From the NCBI GenBank assembly GCA_024639405.1, contig JAHEIL010000045.1, positions 1 to 64,000 of the forward strand: a DNA stretch of 64,000 nucleotides, written 5' to 3'. The notes beneath the pieces are model-generated. The model did not search any database. It was not told where the DNA came from and saw only the letters and a list, made by a program, of their open reading frames with translations. Positions 35,612-45,062 of the stretch are shown piece after piece. This stretch comes from Crocinitomicaceae bacterium. Lineage in GTDB: Bacteria; Bacteroidota; Bacteroidia; Flavobacteriales_D; Crocinitomicaceae. Both the position numbers and the translations under genes were made by a program. Position 1 is the stretch's first letter, and each line of letters opens with the position of its first letter.

Positions 35612-37429
35612 TTACTTCACCAACTCAACAAAACCTGTTCCGTTGATTGCTTCATTTTGAATACCTATAGCATTGTATCTGTAAAAATAAACACCCGGTA
35701 TTGCCCATTCGCCTTCTTGAGTTTTACCATCCCAAGTAGCATCTAAATCACTACTTTGAAACACAACATTGCCCCAACGATTTAAAATCACAACTTCAAA
35801 TTTTGAGATATTGGTTAAACCAAAATAGTACAAATCGTTGGCTCCATCACCATTTGGACTAAACACATTGTATGGTTCAACATCTACTGGGACAATAATT
35901 GGTTCAGGGATAACATTTACAGTTAAAAATGCTGTATCAGTACAATTTCCATTTGTTGCAATTAATGAAACGAGGTATGTACCAATTGTAGTATATGTTT
36001 GAGATTGACTCGATAGATCGGTATTATTTAAGGTATTGGTATTACCAAAATCCCAATGAAAATCAGATGATCCCGTACTTGAATTTTGAAAATCTACTGT
36101 TAAAGGTCCATAACCAGATAGCGGTGAACCTGATAATACTGCATTTGGTGGATTATTCGGCACGACTTGAATCGAATCATATCTGAAACAACCATTTACA
36201 TTAACTTGAATGTAATACCAACCAACTGGTAAATTATCCCATGATGATGCATTAAATGTTGTTGAACTGTTTGCACCAGGTCCAGACCATTGGAATTGAG
36301 GTGGAACAGCATATGCTGGGTCATTTGGATTTGAAGGGTCTAAAAGTGTGTAAACAAAACCGTTACTTGCTCCACAATCTGAAGGTTGCATTACGATCGT
36401 ATCAAAATTCCAATTCATTGATTTAATAGTCACTAATACATCATCTGTTACAGAACATCCTGAAGGAGATACTCCAGTTACAGTATAGGTTCCAGAATTT
36501 AAAGGAGTTGTAGTTGCACCAATTGTATTGTTACTCCATGAAAAAGTTGTTCCAGGAACGTTAGATGTAGCTGATAATTGACCCGTTTCATTTGCACAAA
36601 AAACGATATCTGCACCTGCATTAACAGTTGTTGTATCAAATGAAACATAGATCGAATCTTCGAACAAACAAACAGGTGCAAAGAATACATCATCCAATGC
36701 AAAATCATTTCCACCAGCTGCCAATGCTAAATTTACAATTTTTAAATTTGCAACAGTAGTTGTACCAGAATTCCATAATCCAGAATTTTCAATCCATGCA
36801 CAAGATGTAGTATTACAAACTAAAGGTGTTGAAATCGCTACATTATTAACAAAAAGCTGAAGTTGAGAAGGGTTGTTTGTTGGTTCTACAGAAGATTGCC
36901 AAAAAGAAAATAAATAATCTGTATTTGGAGTAATTGTAACCGTTTGTTGCCAAACGGCTGTATTACCAGTTGTTGCTCCATTCACTACTAACATATTTCC
37001 AGTTCCAGGAGAATGATCATTACAAGCACCAAAGTTCGTATGAACTAAATTAGGAGAGGTTGTTATAGCGTATGTTGACGGATTGGAAAGTAAACCGTAT
37101 GCACCACCATTTCCTGGGATGTATTGTGTTGTAAAATTGTTAGCTGTATTCGTTGTACCTGCTTGGAAATCTCCATTCAATACAATATTCGATCCAATAT
37201 TTCCCGTTTCTACTTTGTACCAACCAGAATCTGCAACAGTAATTTGATTAATATGACTTCCACCAGTCCAATTGTAAAACTGAAAACCCACTGGTGCAGT
37301 TAATGTTAGTGTCGCTCCGTTACAAATTGTAGTATCATTTCCTAAATCTACAACAGGCTCATTTCCGTTACATTGTGAAAATGAAGTTGTCACAACAAAA
37401 ATAGAGAACAAAAGAATAATATATTTCAT
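35612..37429 (-). CDS. Secreted T9SS type B sorting domain protein with PKD domain
   Basis: This is a probable cell-surface or secreted protein exported by the type IX system. The signal peptide (MKYIILLFSIFVVTTSFSQ) is followed by a region with a galactose-binding-like jelly-roll pattern, then Ig-like repeats (residues about 270-340), a PKD domain with the FHWDFGNTNT motif near residue 460, and the C-terminal CHU_C/type B sorting domain starting at YNVFSPNGDGANDLYYFG and including VVILNRWGNVVF and WDGKTQEGEWAIPGVYFY. It has 605 aa. The ligand is unknown; adhesin-like or matrix roles are common. A TACATTTA -7-like element lies upstream at 37465-37472. Confidence 0.9.
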   Translation of the reverse strand: MKYIILLFSIFVVTTSFSQCNGNEPVVDLGNDTTICNGATLTLTAPVGFQFYNWTGGSHINQITVADSGWYKVETGNIGSNIVLNGDFQAGTTNTANNFTTQYIPGNGGAYGLLSNPSTYAITTSPNLVHTNFGACNDHSPGTGNMLVVNGATTGNTAVWQQTVTITPNTDYLFSFWQSSVEPTNNPSQLQLFVNNVAISTPLVCNTTSCAWIENSGLWNSGTTTVANLKIVNLALAAGGNDFALDDVFFAPVCLFEDSIYVSFDTTTVNAGADIVFCANETGQLSATSNVPGTTFSWSNNTIGATTTPLNSGTYTVTGVSPSGCSVTDDVLVTIKSMNWNFDTIVMQPSDCGASNGFVYTLLDPSNPNDPAYAVPPQFQWSGPGANSSTTFNASSWDNLPVGWYYIQVNVNGCFRYDSIQVVPNNPPNAVLSGSPLSGYGPLTVDFQNSSTGSSDFHWDFGNTNTLNNTDLSSQSQTYTTIGTYLVSLIATNGNCTDTAFLTVNVIPEPIIVPVDVEPYNVFSPNGDGANDLYYFGLTNISKFEVVILNRWGNVVFQSSDLDATWDGKTQEGEWAIPGVYFYRYNAIGIQNEAINGTGFVELVK

Positions 37430-37487
37430 GAAAATTGAATTAATATGCTCAATATATAAAGACGTAAATGTATGAAAAATAGTTGTT

Positions 37488-38204
37488 TTAAACTAAATCA
37501 TCTAAATTCTTTACACCGATTGGTCTTTCAATAGTGAATCCTTCAGCATATTTCACGCCAATTGAACGACCAAATTGCAACATTCTTCCTTTAATAAAAT
37601 CGAAGAATTCTTCTCCTGAAATAGGTGTCGCTGGTTCTAAAGAATTTGGGTCAAAAAACTGTGTTTTGTAGGCTTTAATCGCTTCAATTTTTCGATCTAA
37701 AAAAGGGGTTACATCAACAACAAAATCTGGTTTAATAAAATGATCTTGGATGTAATGGTAAACTACTTTTGGTCGATGTGGCTCTTGTGTTGCTCCATTG
37801 TAGGATGTTTCAATTTTTCTTAACCCTGCTAAAAAGCATGCTTCTGAAACTAATTTTGATGCTTTTGCATGATCGGGGTGACGATCTTCAATGGCATTTG
37901 CTAAAACAATTTCTGGTTGAAAACAACGAATCTGCTCAATAATCAAACGCAACGTTTGTTCATTTTGTTCAAAAAAACCATCTGCTAATTTTAAATTATT
38001 TCGAGCGCTAATTCCCATGATTGTAGACGCTTCAGCAGCTTCACTGTAACGTGTTTTAATCGTTCCGCGCGACCCTAATTCGCCTTGTGTCAAGTCAACA
38101 ATAGCAACTGTTTTACCTAATGAAATATGGTGCATAATAGTCCCTGAGGCTGATAATTCTATATCATCTGGATGGGCAGCAAAAGCTAAAATATCTACTT
38201 TCAT
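37488..38204 (-). CDS. bshB1: PIG-L family deacetylase, BshB1-type (bacillithiol pathway)
   Basis: This zinc-dependent deacetylase probably removes the acetyl group from GlcNAc-malate in bacillithiol synthesis. The zinc motif AHPDDIELSASG lies at the N-terminus and the second zinc His is in DRHPDHAKAS. QGELGSRGTIKTRYSEA is a strong BshB1-type signature. I start at MKVDILAFAAHPDD (238 aa); the frame open to 38276 runs through a repeat-rich leader. Other bsh genes are not in this window, so the pathway assignment is from family resemblance. Confidence 0.9.
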   Translation of the reverse strand: MKVDILAFAAHPDDIELSASGTIMHHISLGKTVAIVDLTQGELGSRGTIKTRYSEAAEASTIMGISARNNLKLADGFFEQNEQTLRLIIEQIRCFQPEIVLANAIEDRHPDHAKASKLVSEACFLAGLRKIETSYNGATQEPHRPKVVYHYIQDHFIKPDFVVDVTPFLDRKIEAIKAYKTQFFDPNSLEPATPISGEEFFDFIKGRMLQFGRSIGVKYAEGFTIERPIGVKNLDDLV

Positions 38205-38212
38205 GTTAGTTA

Positions 38213-38345
38213 GTTTTGAGTTTGGGTTGAAGTTTTGAGTTATGGGTTGAAAGTTTTGAGATTTCAACAGAATCAAGATCTAGTCTTAAAGTCTTAATAT
38301 CCTTAAATCCTAAAGTCCATTTTTCAATTACTTCATTCTTTCATT
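38213..38345. repeat. Repeat-rich gap upstream of bshB1
   Basis: Three copies of GTTTTGAG (38213, 38232, 38253) begin 19-21-base units with GGGTTGAA. Next, 38285-38318 matches 58431-58464 at 30 of 34 positions (shared CCTTAAATCCTAAAGTCC). A run of CATTCTT/AATTCCTTAA units ends the gap. No promoter is clear. Confidence 0.75.
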
Positions 38346-38354
38346 CTTAATTCC

Positions 38355-41300
38355 TTAATTGACTAGTTCGTTGTTAATCAAATTAGCTTTCATTGTTTTT
38401 GCATACGAATGATTTCTCACTGCAGCTATAACTGTGAACAAAGCAAATAAACCAGTTGCAATCCAGATACCAGTTGGAATTGTTCCTAATCCATCACCTT
38501 GTGCGTATGAATGTAACCCTACCAAATAGAAGTTCACACCGAAAAATGTAAACAAGATTGCTGAATAACCCCATAAACTAACAGCGTTGAATAAAAATTT
38601 ACCTTTCAATGCAGGAATGTATCGTAAATGAAGAATTACTGCGTACACCAATACAGAAACCAATGCCCATGTTTCTTTTGGATCCCAACCCCAATATCGT
38701 CCCCAAGATTCATTGGCCCAAATTCCACCTAAAAACGTTCCGATCGTTAACATAAATAAACCAATCGTAATCGTCATTTCTGAAACATAGGTAATTTCAT
38801 TGATGTTCAAGGTTACGATTTGACCATTTTTTTGGTTTCTAAATAAGTAAAGCGTTAAATTGAAAAAACCAAGGATTGCACCTAATCCTAAGAAGCCATA
38901 ACTTCCAGTGATAATTGCCACATGTATCATCAACCAATACGATTTTAACACTGGTTGCAATGGTGTGATTTCTGGGTCTAACAAATTCATTTCAGAAACA
39001 AAAATCATTAAAAAAGCCAAAATTGCTGTACCTGCTAAAATTACTGGGTTCTTTTTAGCAAATAAGAAACCTGCAATCATTGTAACCCATCCAATAAAGA
39101 TAATGGCTTCGTACCCATTGCTCCAGGGTGCATGACCAGAAATGTACCATCTAAATCCTAACCCAACTCCATGGTAAACAAAAATAACAATTAACAATGC
39201 CGTAAATAATTTTGAAATAACGTTGTAACGTTTATTGCTTTTTTCGGAAGGTTTAACAAAAATTCGAATGAAGAATAGCACCAACAATACAAAACCAATC
39301 ACTAAATAGGAATTCATTGCATTTTTGAAAATGGTCATTTTGTTATAACTCACTTCAATTTTAACAGCTGTTTCACTTGGAACTATTTTTGTTGAAGTAG
39401 CGCGTTGAAAAGCAATCAACTCTTTTAAAGAAGCGGAAACTTTTGAATAACTCCCAGATTTTGCAGCTTTGTCTAAACCTGCAATGTATTTCAATGCCAT
39501 TTGTGAAGAAACAGAATCTTTCTGCATCAATTCCATTGTTAAAGGCACATACCATTTATTCCCTGAATCGCCTTTCAAAGGAATGATTTTCATGTTTTGC
39601 CATGTAAAAATCGATTCAACAACTTGAAAACGTTCGGCAACTTTAATCAACTTTTTATCAAATTCATTGCGTTTCGATTCCATGCGTTGAAAAGCAAGTT
39701 GGTATTCTTTTAATAATTTAAATTGCCCTGATTGACGATCAGCTAAATCTTGGAAAGAAGCATATTCTCCTTTCAACTGAAATGCTGCTCTTAAATTAGA
39801 AGGCACTTGTATTATTTTCTGAGTCATCCAATGTTGTGGATACATGTGCATACTCATGATGGTTTGCACAGCATTGTAATTTTCAAATTTGTTTTTTCGG
39901 TGAATCTTTCGTAAAAACTCATCACACAAGGTATGAAAAGGAACAATTCTACCTTCAAAATTTTGAACGAGCAATTCAGCCAATTCGTTCGAATGTTCTT
40001 TCGAAATGACTCTGAAAATTGCTTTTGTAGGCGTTGAAGCATGGTCGTGATTGTCTTGTGCATTGGCCATTGAAAAGCCTGAAATACTAATCAATAAAAC
40101 CAATAGTTTCAACAATGCTTCTCTTTTTTCTCTCGACTTCTTTAATAAGTCATTCAATTCTTTAAAACGACCTGTCGAAGCAAACAACGATAATACCATC
40201 CCAATTGTCATTAGTAAATAACCTAAATAAGTAATGTTCGTTCCCCACCAATCAGCATTGACACTTAATCTTGTTCCTTCTTCATTTTCAGGAGTTTTCG
40301 GATCATCTAAATCATAAGCTGATTGAAAAAATCGAAATCCTTGGTAGTCCATCACATGATTCATAAAAATACGTTGGTTGCGTTTGTAGTTGTTTTTCTG
40401 ATCAACGATTGTAACTTCACTTGCGAACGAAGATGGCGCTTCACTTCCAGGGTAACGATCCAATTGAAAATCTCTACAAGCGATGGCAAATGGCAATGGG
40501 ATTTTTGTAGAACCGTATTCCATTTCATACGTTAACCCATTCAAATTAAACACTACGTGTTCTGGTACCTCTCCCATTCCACCTTTTAATTGCACCAATT
40601 TTGAAACTGTTCCATCACTTACTTTAACCGTCAAATAATCTGCACCAACTTTTTTGTTACCAGAAGGCATCAACATCATTTTAGCGTGTGGAACGGCTTG
40701 TTTGAATACAATTTGTTGGTTATTCACTTGGTAAAGTGTCGTAGTGTAAAATGGAACGATGCTATCTGCAGGAACAGCTGTAAACATTTCATCAGGAACA
40801 GGTTGCCCAGACTGACGTGCTTTTTGCATTTCAGCCATTGGTAAATAACGCAAGGGCATTTTTGATTGCATCATGACCTTTCCATTCTTCTCAAACAATT
40901 GAATACCTGGCATTGCGTCCTTTTTCTCGAAAGAAATTGCTACTTCGCCAGCTAATAAGAAATTACCTTTCGTTAAGAAATTTGATTTCATTCCTTCTGT
41001 AATAATTTCTAAAGCAGAACCATTAATCGAATCGTTCATTACCAACGAATCAATCATTTTCTTTTTAAAATCAACATATTCAATAGTTAACTCATTTTTG
41101 TGATTTGGGAAATTCAAATCAATCGAGAAATCATTATTCGTTTGTGGCGACATGAATACTTTCTCACTGTAAGTCATTTGCAATTTTCCATCGTTTATTT
41201 TCAGCCAAAGCATTGGGTCCGACGAATAAATAAAATCAGATTGTTTTCCCTCTGAAATCTTCATCAATCCTTCATAAGAATAATAACGCGTCACTCCTGC

Positions 41301-41573
41301 TCCAATTAAAATAATGATAAATGATAAATGGAAAGACAACATCGCCATTTTGGCACGTTGAAACATTTGGTAGCGAATGATATTTGCAATCAGGTTTAAT
41401 CCTAAATAAATCAACAAGATTTCAAACCATTTTGCATTGTAAACAATGATTTTAGCCGTTTGAATATCGTATTGCGCCTCCAAAAACGTGCCAGCAGCGA
41501 TCGCTAATAAAAAGACAAGCATGGCAAGCGCCATCATGCGCATTGAAAAAAATGATTTTGAAAACTTTTCCAT
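38355..41573 (-). CDS. ccsBA: Fused cytochrome c biogenesis protein CcsB-CcsA (ResB-ResC)
   Basis: This is a system II cytochrome c synthetase that moves heme across the membrane and attaches it to CxxCH sites. The N-terminal ~480 residues are ResB/CcsB-like (four membrane helices with a large periplasmic domain). A middle periplasmic region (about 520-760) is followed by the CcsA part, with the tryptophan-rich WGRYWGWDPKETWALVSVLV motif near residue 965 and conserved periplasmic His residues. I start at MEKFSKSFFSMRM (1072 aa). It would mature the cbb3 subunits CcoO and CcoP encoded at 26-30 kb. A TATTTTTG -7 element lies 25 bases upstream. Confidence 0.95.
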   Translation of the reverse strand: MEKFSKSFFSMRMMALAMLVFLLAIAAGTFLEAQYDIQTAKIIVYNAKWFEILLIYLGLNLIANIIRYQMFQRAKMAMLSFHLSFIIILIGAGVTRYYSYEGLMKISEGKQSDFIYSSDPMLWLKINDGKLQMTYSEKVFMSPQTNNDFSIDLNFPNHKNELTIEYVDFKKKMIDSLVMNDSINGSALEIITEGMKSNFLTKGNFLLAGEVAISFEKKDAMPGIQLFEKNGKVMMQSKMPLRYLPMAEMQKARQSGQPVPDEMFTAVPADSIVPFYTTTLYQVNNQQIVFKQAVPHAKMMLMPSGNKKVGADYLTVKVSDGTVSKLVQLKGGMGEVPEHVVFNLNGLTYEMEYGSTKIPLPFAIACRDFQLDRYPGSEAPSSFASEVTIVDQKNNYKRNQRIFMNHVMDYQGFRFFQSAYDLDDPKTPENEEGTRLSVNADWWGTNITYLGYLLMTIGMVLSLFASTGRFKELNDLLKKSREKREALLKLLVLLISISGFSMANAQDNHDHASTPTKAIFRVISKEHSNELAELLVQNFEGRIVPFHTLCDEFLRKIHRKNKFENYNAVQTIMSMHMYPQHWMTQKIIQVPSNLRAAFQLKGEYASFQDLADRQSGQFKLLKEYQLAFQRMESKRNEFDKKLIKVAERFQVVESIFTWQNMKIIPLKGDSGNKWYVPLTMELMQKDSVSSQMALKYIAGLDKAAKSGSYSKVSASLKELIAFQRATSTKIVPSETAVKIEVSYNKMTIFKNAMNSYLVIGFVLLVLFFIRIFVKPSEKSNKRYNVISKLFTALLIVIFVYHGVGLGFRWYISGHAPWSNGYEAIIFIGWVTMIAGFLFAKKNPVILAGTAILAFLMIFVSEMNLLDPEITPLQPVLKSYWLMIHVAIITGSYGFLGLGAILGFFNLTLYLFRNQKNGQIVTLNINEITYVSEMTITIGLFMLTIGTFLGGIWANESWGRYWGWDPKETWALVSVLVYAVILHLRYIPALKGKFLFNAVSLWGYSAILFTFFGVNFYLVGLHSYAQGDGLGTIPTGIWIATGLFALFTVIAAVRNHSYAKTMKANLINNELVN

Positions 41574-41597
41574 TTTAGAACGAAAATTAATTGGGTA

Positions 41598-41605
41598 CAA
41601 AAATA
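41598..41605 (-). promoter_or_regulatory. Candidate -7 element of ccsBA (TATTTTTG)
   Basis: TATTTTTG matches TAnnTTTG on the minus strand, 25 bases before the ccsBA ATG. The -33 region is T-rich but lacks a clear TTG. Confidence 0.55.
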
Positions 41606-41701
41606 CACAATGAAGCGCTTAAAAGAGAAAAATTAGGCGTAAAAAATCAATGATCGGATAAATTAAAATAAGAAAGCAATTTGAATACCCAAAATGCAAT
41701 T

Positions 41702-41758
41702 AAAAAAAACCGAATTGTAGCTTCTCAACTCAATATACTTGAATTAAAAAGCTACAAT
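41702..41758 (-). terminator. Terminator after the envelope lipoprotein gene
   Basis: ATTGTAGCTT and AAGCTACAAT form a perfect 10-bp inverted repeat around 25 bases, followed on the minus strand by CGG and eight T. It closes the cluster at 41784-43675. The remaining bases of the gap up to ccsBA hold only its promoter. Confidence 0.75.
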
Positions 41759-41783
41759 AATAGCCAGTTAATTTTATCTTCCA

Positions 41784-42176
41784 TTAAGGAATGATAACAA
41801 CCATTACATCTTTTGATGTCTTCGCTCCATTTTCGTTTAAATTCACTTCAACTGTAACTTTTACATGAGTTGTATCCGTTAAATTATTTACCCAATGCTC
41901 ATGGAAAACGTACGCTGATTTTTTAACGGTTGAAGTAGCCGAATAAAGCACTTCATTGGTTGTTTGATCAACCATTTTCAATGAATACCCATTAAGCATT
42001 TCAGTTGCTTGAATGGTTCCTTCTGCGTGAATTTCTTCACCTAAATTGATGGTGTCATTTACAACTGGATAAACAAAATTAATGCTTGCTGAAGTGGCAA
42101 AAGTTGCTGTTTCTTTTTCGCAACTTATAATTGATAATGCGAGAAAAAGCAGCGTAATATATGATCCTATTTTCAT
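41784..42176 (-). CDS. Envelope lipoprotein, DUF4625-like
   Basis: This is a probable lipoprotein of 130 aa with unknown function. The signal peptide ends in LSIISC, with Cys19 as lipid attachment site. The rest looks like one Ig-like beta domain (segments INFVYPVVNDTINLGEEIH and HVKVTVEVNLNENGAKTS), with an AYVFHEHWVNN stretch whose two His could bind metal. The pattern resembles DUF4625 lipoproteins of Bacteroidota, but I cannot confirm this. The stop codon of the preceding barrel gene overlaps its start by four bases, so it is the last gene of a small cluster. Confidence 0.75.
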   Translation of the reverse strand: MKIGSYITLLFLALSIISCEKETATFATSASINFVYPVVNDTINLGEEIHAEGTIQATEMLNGYSLKMVDQTTNEVLYSATSTVKKSAYVFHEHWVNNLTDTTHVKVTVEVNLNENGAKTSKDVMVVIIP

Positions 42177-43078
42177 TTTTTATTGTTTTTTATTAAATAA
42201 TTTAAACTAACACTTGCGCTTGTATGTTGAAGCACAGCGCCGTTTCGACTTGATTGTTGCACCGGCTGTTGAACAGAAACCGTCCAAAGCCAATTGTATG
42301 TAAATAAATTCAAACTTGATTTCAAGGCTAAGACATGACCTTTCGTGTCGATTACTGGGTCAATTTCACCTTCAATACTTGTTGATTCGAAATAATCAAA
42401 AACAGCACCAAGCGCAAAAATAAGGCGGTATTCTTTCAGCTTTTTACTGTAGTACAATTGTGAGTTCAATTGTGTAGAATTCCCATATTTAAACGCATAC
42501 TTATCTGTTCCTTTTAAGGAATAACTCAATTCAGATTGCCATCCAAATTTACTTGTAAACTGATGCGTATAGGTCGATATCACTAAATAATCAAGCGAAC
42601 CTGTTCCGGGATACAGATTTTTCAAATTCGAGGAACTTACAACATTTTTACCAAGTGGTAATTTGAATCCAAATCCAAGCGTTAAAAAGTGTTGGTCCAA
42701 ACCATTGGTGTCTTTTTTATGTAAAAGAATACCATTGAGTAATAAATTCGGATCGCCAAACCCATTAATCGACTCACTTCCAGTGTCATGTGACTGTAAA
42801 GAAAATTGATAGGGAATACTTCCCAACAATTGAAAACGTTTATTTAATTGTGCTCTAAATCTTAACTCTTGCAAAAAAACCGATTCATTTGAATGTTGAA
42901 TTCCATATAAATACGACGAAAAATGTCGGTATGTACTTTTGAATCCAATCGTATGAAACTTAGTTGCAGCCAAGATTCCAATCGAAACATTACTACCAAC
43001 ACCTCCACAAATATCACATGCAACAACTCGTTTACTCGTTATCACAACGAGGAATATACTTAAAATGATTGTTTTCAT
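42173..43078 (-). CDS. Putative outer-membrane beta-barrel protein with CDICGG motif
   Basis: This is a 301-aa protein of unknown function. The signal peptide (to about Ala20) is followed at once by CDICGGVGSNVSIG, with Cys21 and Cys24 exposed at the mature N-terminus. The rest alternates polar and hydrophobic residues with many aromatic girdle positions (TYRHFSSYLYG, YTHQFTSKFGWQSELSYSLK), as in a 10-14-strand outer-membrane barrel, and ends near residue 295 with VSLNYLIKNN. It is coupled to the downstream lipoprotein. The Cys pair suggests metal binding or a disulfide; the 'transporter' label used for some homologues is not evidence of transport. Confidence 0.72.
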   Translation of the reverse strand: MKTIILSIFLVVITSKRVVACDICGGVGSNVSIGILAATKFHTIGFKSTYRHFSSYLYGIQHSNESVFLQELRFRAQLNKRFQLLGSIPYQFSLQSHDTGSESINGFGDPNLLLNGILLHKKDTNGLDQHFLTLGFGFKLPLGKNVVSSSNLKNLYPGTGSLDYLVISTYTHQFTSKFGWQSELSYSLKGTDKYAFKYGNSTQLNSQLYYSKKLKEYRLIFALGAVFDYFESTSIEGEIDPVIDTKGHVLALKSSLNLFTYNWLWTVSVQQPVQQSSRNGAVLQHTSASVSLNYLIKNNKK

Positions 43079-43276
43079 TTTTTTTAAATTTACATCACGA
43101 AAAAAAACAGTGATTGTAATTCAACTATTTTAATGGCTGTGTTTAGCTATTTTATATCGTTATGTGTTTCCTTTTCAGGATAATAACAATACAGAAACTA
43201 TTACTTGAACAAATACAAGCAATTTTTATTCATATATAATAATAACTAAACAGACGGGTATTGCAACCCAGATAAA

Positions 43277-43675
43277 TTAAGCAATAGTAGGTGGATGGAA
43301 GAACTGTTGATGATAGTCAAAACTATACTTGTTTGAATATAAAACGAAGGATTTTAGACTTTTTTCTAGGATAACATTTGTGAAATTAATCTCAAAAGTT
43401 GCATCAGAAAGAAAACAAGTGCTTTCAATGATTTTTAATGAAGGAAACGAATGTTGTTGCTTGTCTTTTTTGGCAGCTAATTCATCATCCGCTTTTTGTA
43501 ACTGTTTCGCTAAGTAACACTTACCATTACATTTTAATTCAGGGCGATTTTTGTTTTCACATTCTAAAGCTGTGATCTCTAATTGATTGATACGGAAATT
43601 AATTTGCCAAAATGTACTGTAAATCACCTTACTGAGTAAAATACCAATCAGCACTATTGTTTTTAACATTTTCAT
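43277..43675 (-). CDS. Small Cys-rich membrane protein (CNGKC family)
   Basis: This is a 132-aa protein of unknown function. The N-terminus has a hydrophobic segment (TIVLIGILLSKVIYSTFW). It is followed by Cys39, the CNGKCYLAKQL motif (Cys49, Cys53), a charged linker, a beta-like region (FEINFTNVILEKSLKSFVLY) and a C-terminal QQFFHPPTIA. Similar small proteins with CNGKC and terminal FHPP occur in Bacteroidota near metal-uptake or envelope genes; I know no demonstrated activity. A 198-base gap separates it from the barrel gene, so co-transcription is likely but not certain. Confidence 0.72.
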   Translation of the reverse strand: MKMLKTIVLIGILLSKVIYSTFWQINFRINQLEITALECENKNRPELKCNGKCYLAKQLQKADDELAAKKDKQQHSFPSLKIIESTCFLSDATFEINFTNVILEKSLKSFVLYSNKYSFDYHQQFFHPPTIA

Positions 43676-43717
43676 TTTCCACTACAAAGATAGAAAAGAA
43701 CTTTTATACAAACGTAA

Positions 43718-44092
43718 CTAATGTAACGAATCATATTGATTCATTGCCAATAATACTAAAGTACAAGCTTCTTCTGTTTGAATACCAGCAAGTTCTAAAA
43801 TGGATTTAAACGTTGGGTTTTCTGTTCCAGGATTAAACAAAACGCGTCTTGGTTTCAATTCCAAAATTACTTGATAATAAGCCTCTTGTCTCGAAGGATT
43901 TATGTATAATGCAATTGTATCTATAGCCCAATTTGGATTCCAAGAAGTTTCAAAAACAACATTCCCAACAGCTCCAGCTCTTGGTGCAAAAGCAATCACT
44001 TCATTTCCAGTTTCAACTAAACGCTCAATCGCTTTATATGCGTAGCGTTCAGGATTTGAACTTGCACCTAAAACTAACGTTTGTTTAGCCAT
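43718..44092 (-). CDS. CoA-binding domain protein
   Basis: This is a 124-aa protein of the CoA_binding_2 (YccU-like) group with a Rossmann fold. The N-terminal [18 protein letters not shown] is the nucleotide-binding loop, followed by [13 protein letters not shown] and a C-terminal half with the conserved [11 protein letters not shown] segment that replaces the usual QxG motif. Function unknown; a small ligand-binding or regulatory role is likely. It overlaps the end of purC by eight bases. Confidence 0.85.
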   Translation of the reverse strand: MAKQTLVLGASSNPERYAYKAIERLVETGNEVIAFAPRAGAVGNVVFETSWNPNWAIDTIALYINPSRQEAYYQVILELKPRRVLFNPGTENPTFKSILELAGIQTEEACTLVLLAMNQYDSLH

Positions 44093-45038
44093 TATACGTT
44101 GTCAAAAAATCCGTTACATTTTTCTGAATACGTGCTTCAATGTTCGATGTATCCGCTTTTTCAAATGTATTTCCTGTAATCATTTCGTACAATTCAATGT
44201 AACGATCGGTCACTACAGAAACAAATTCATCTGGCATTACAGGCATTGTTTGGCCATCTAATCCTTGGAAATTATTTTCAATCAACCATTGACGCACAAA
44301 CTCTTTCGATAATTGTTTTTGTGGTTCGTTGTTATCTTGGCGTTCTTGGTAACCTTCAGCATAAAAATAACGGGAAGAATCTGGTGTATGAATTTCATCA
44401 ATTAAAATCACTTCTCCGTTACGAATACCGAATTCATATTTTGTATCCACTAAAATCAATCCTCTAGCCGCAGCCATTTCTGTACCACGTTGAAACAAAG
44501 CACGCGTGTACTCTTCCATTTTTAAATAGATTGCTTCAGTAACAATTCCATTAGCCAAGATATCTTCACGTGAAATATCTTCATCGTGTCCTTCTTCTGC
44601 TTTTGAAGCTGGTGTAATTATTGGCGTTGGAAAACGATCATTTTCTTTCATTCCTTCTGGCAAGGAAACACCACAAAGCGAGCGTTTACCTAATTTGTAT
44701 TCACGTGCTGAATGTCCAGCTAAATAGCCACGAATCACCATTTCAACGCGAACAGGTTCGCACGCATAACCAATTGCAACTGCAGGATCCGGCGTAGCAA
44801 TTAACCAATTTGGAACAATGTCTTTGGTAGCATTTAAAAACATGGTTGCAACTTGATTCAATACTTGACCTTTGTGCGGAATTCCTTTTGGCAAAATGTG
44901 ATCAAATGCAGAGATTCGATCTGATGCAACCATTACAAGTAAATCATTTTCAATTGTATAAACGTCTCTAACTTTTCCTTTGTATACTGATTTTTGTCCT
45001 GGAAAAACATAATCTGTTTTTATTATAGCATTACTCAT
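44085..45038 (-). CDS. purC: Phosphoribosylaminoimidazole-succinocarboxamide synthase (SAICAR synthetase)
   Basis: This enzyme performs the eighth step of de novo purine synthesis, joining aspartate to CAIR with ATP. The 317-aa length fits the longer form of the enzyme. Signatures seen: [20 protein letters not shown] near the N-terminus (ATP site), [17 protein letters not shown] near residue 112, and [20 protein letters not shown] with DSSRYF near residues 205-235. It is followed by the CoA-binding gene and preceded by phoH, 24 bases away. Confidence 0.96.
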   Translation of the reverse strand: MSNAIIKTDYVFPGQKSVYKGKVRDVYTIENDLLVMVASDRISAFDHILPKGIPHKGQVLNQVATMFLNATKDIVPNWLIATPDPAVAIGYACEPVRVEMVIRGYLAGHSAREYKLGKRSLCGVSLPEGMKENDRFPTPIITPASKAEEGHDEDISREDILANGIVTEAIYLKMEEYTRALFQRGTEMAAARGLILVDTKYEFGIRNGEVILIDEIHTPDSSRYFYAEGYQERQDNNEPQKQLSKEFVRQWLIENNFQGLDGQTMPVMPDEFVSVVTDRYIELYEMITGNTFEKADTSNIEARIQKNVTDFLTTYNG

Positions 45039-45062
45039 TTTACTTGTTTTTTATCAATTAAT

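Noticed and set aside
38213-38345. CRISPR array
   Set aside because: The repeats are short (8-21 bases), degenerate and directly abutting, with no spacer structure and no cas genes anywhere in the window.
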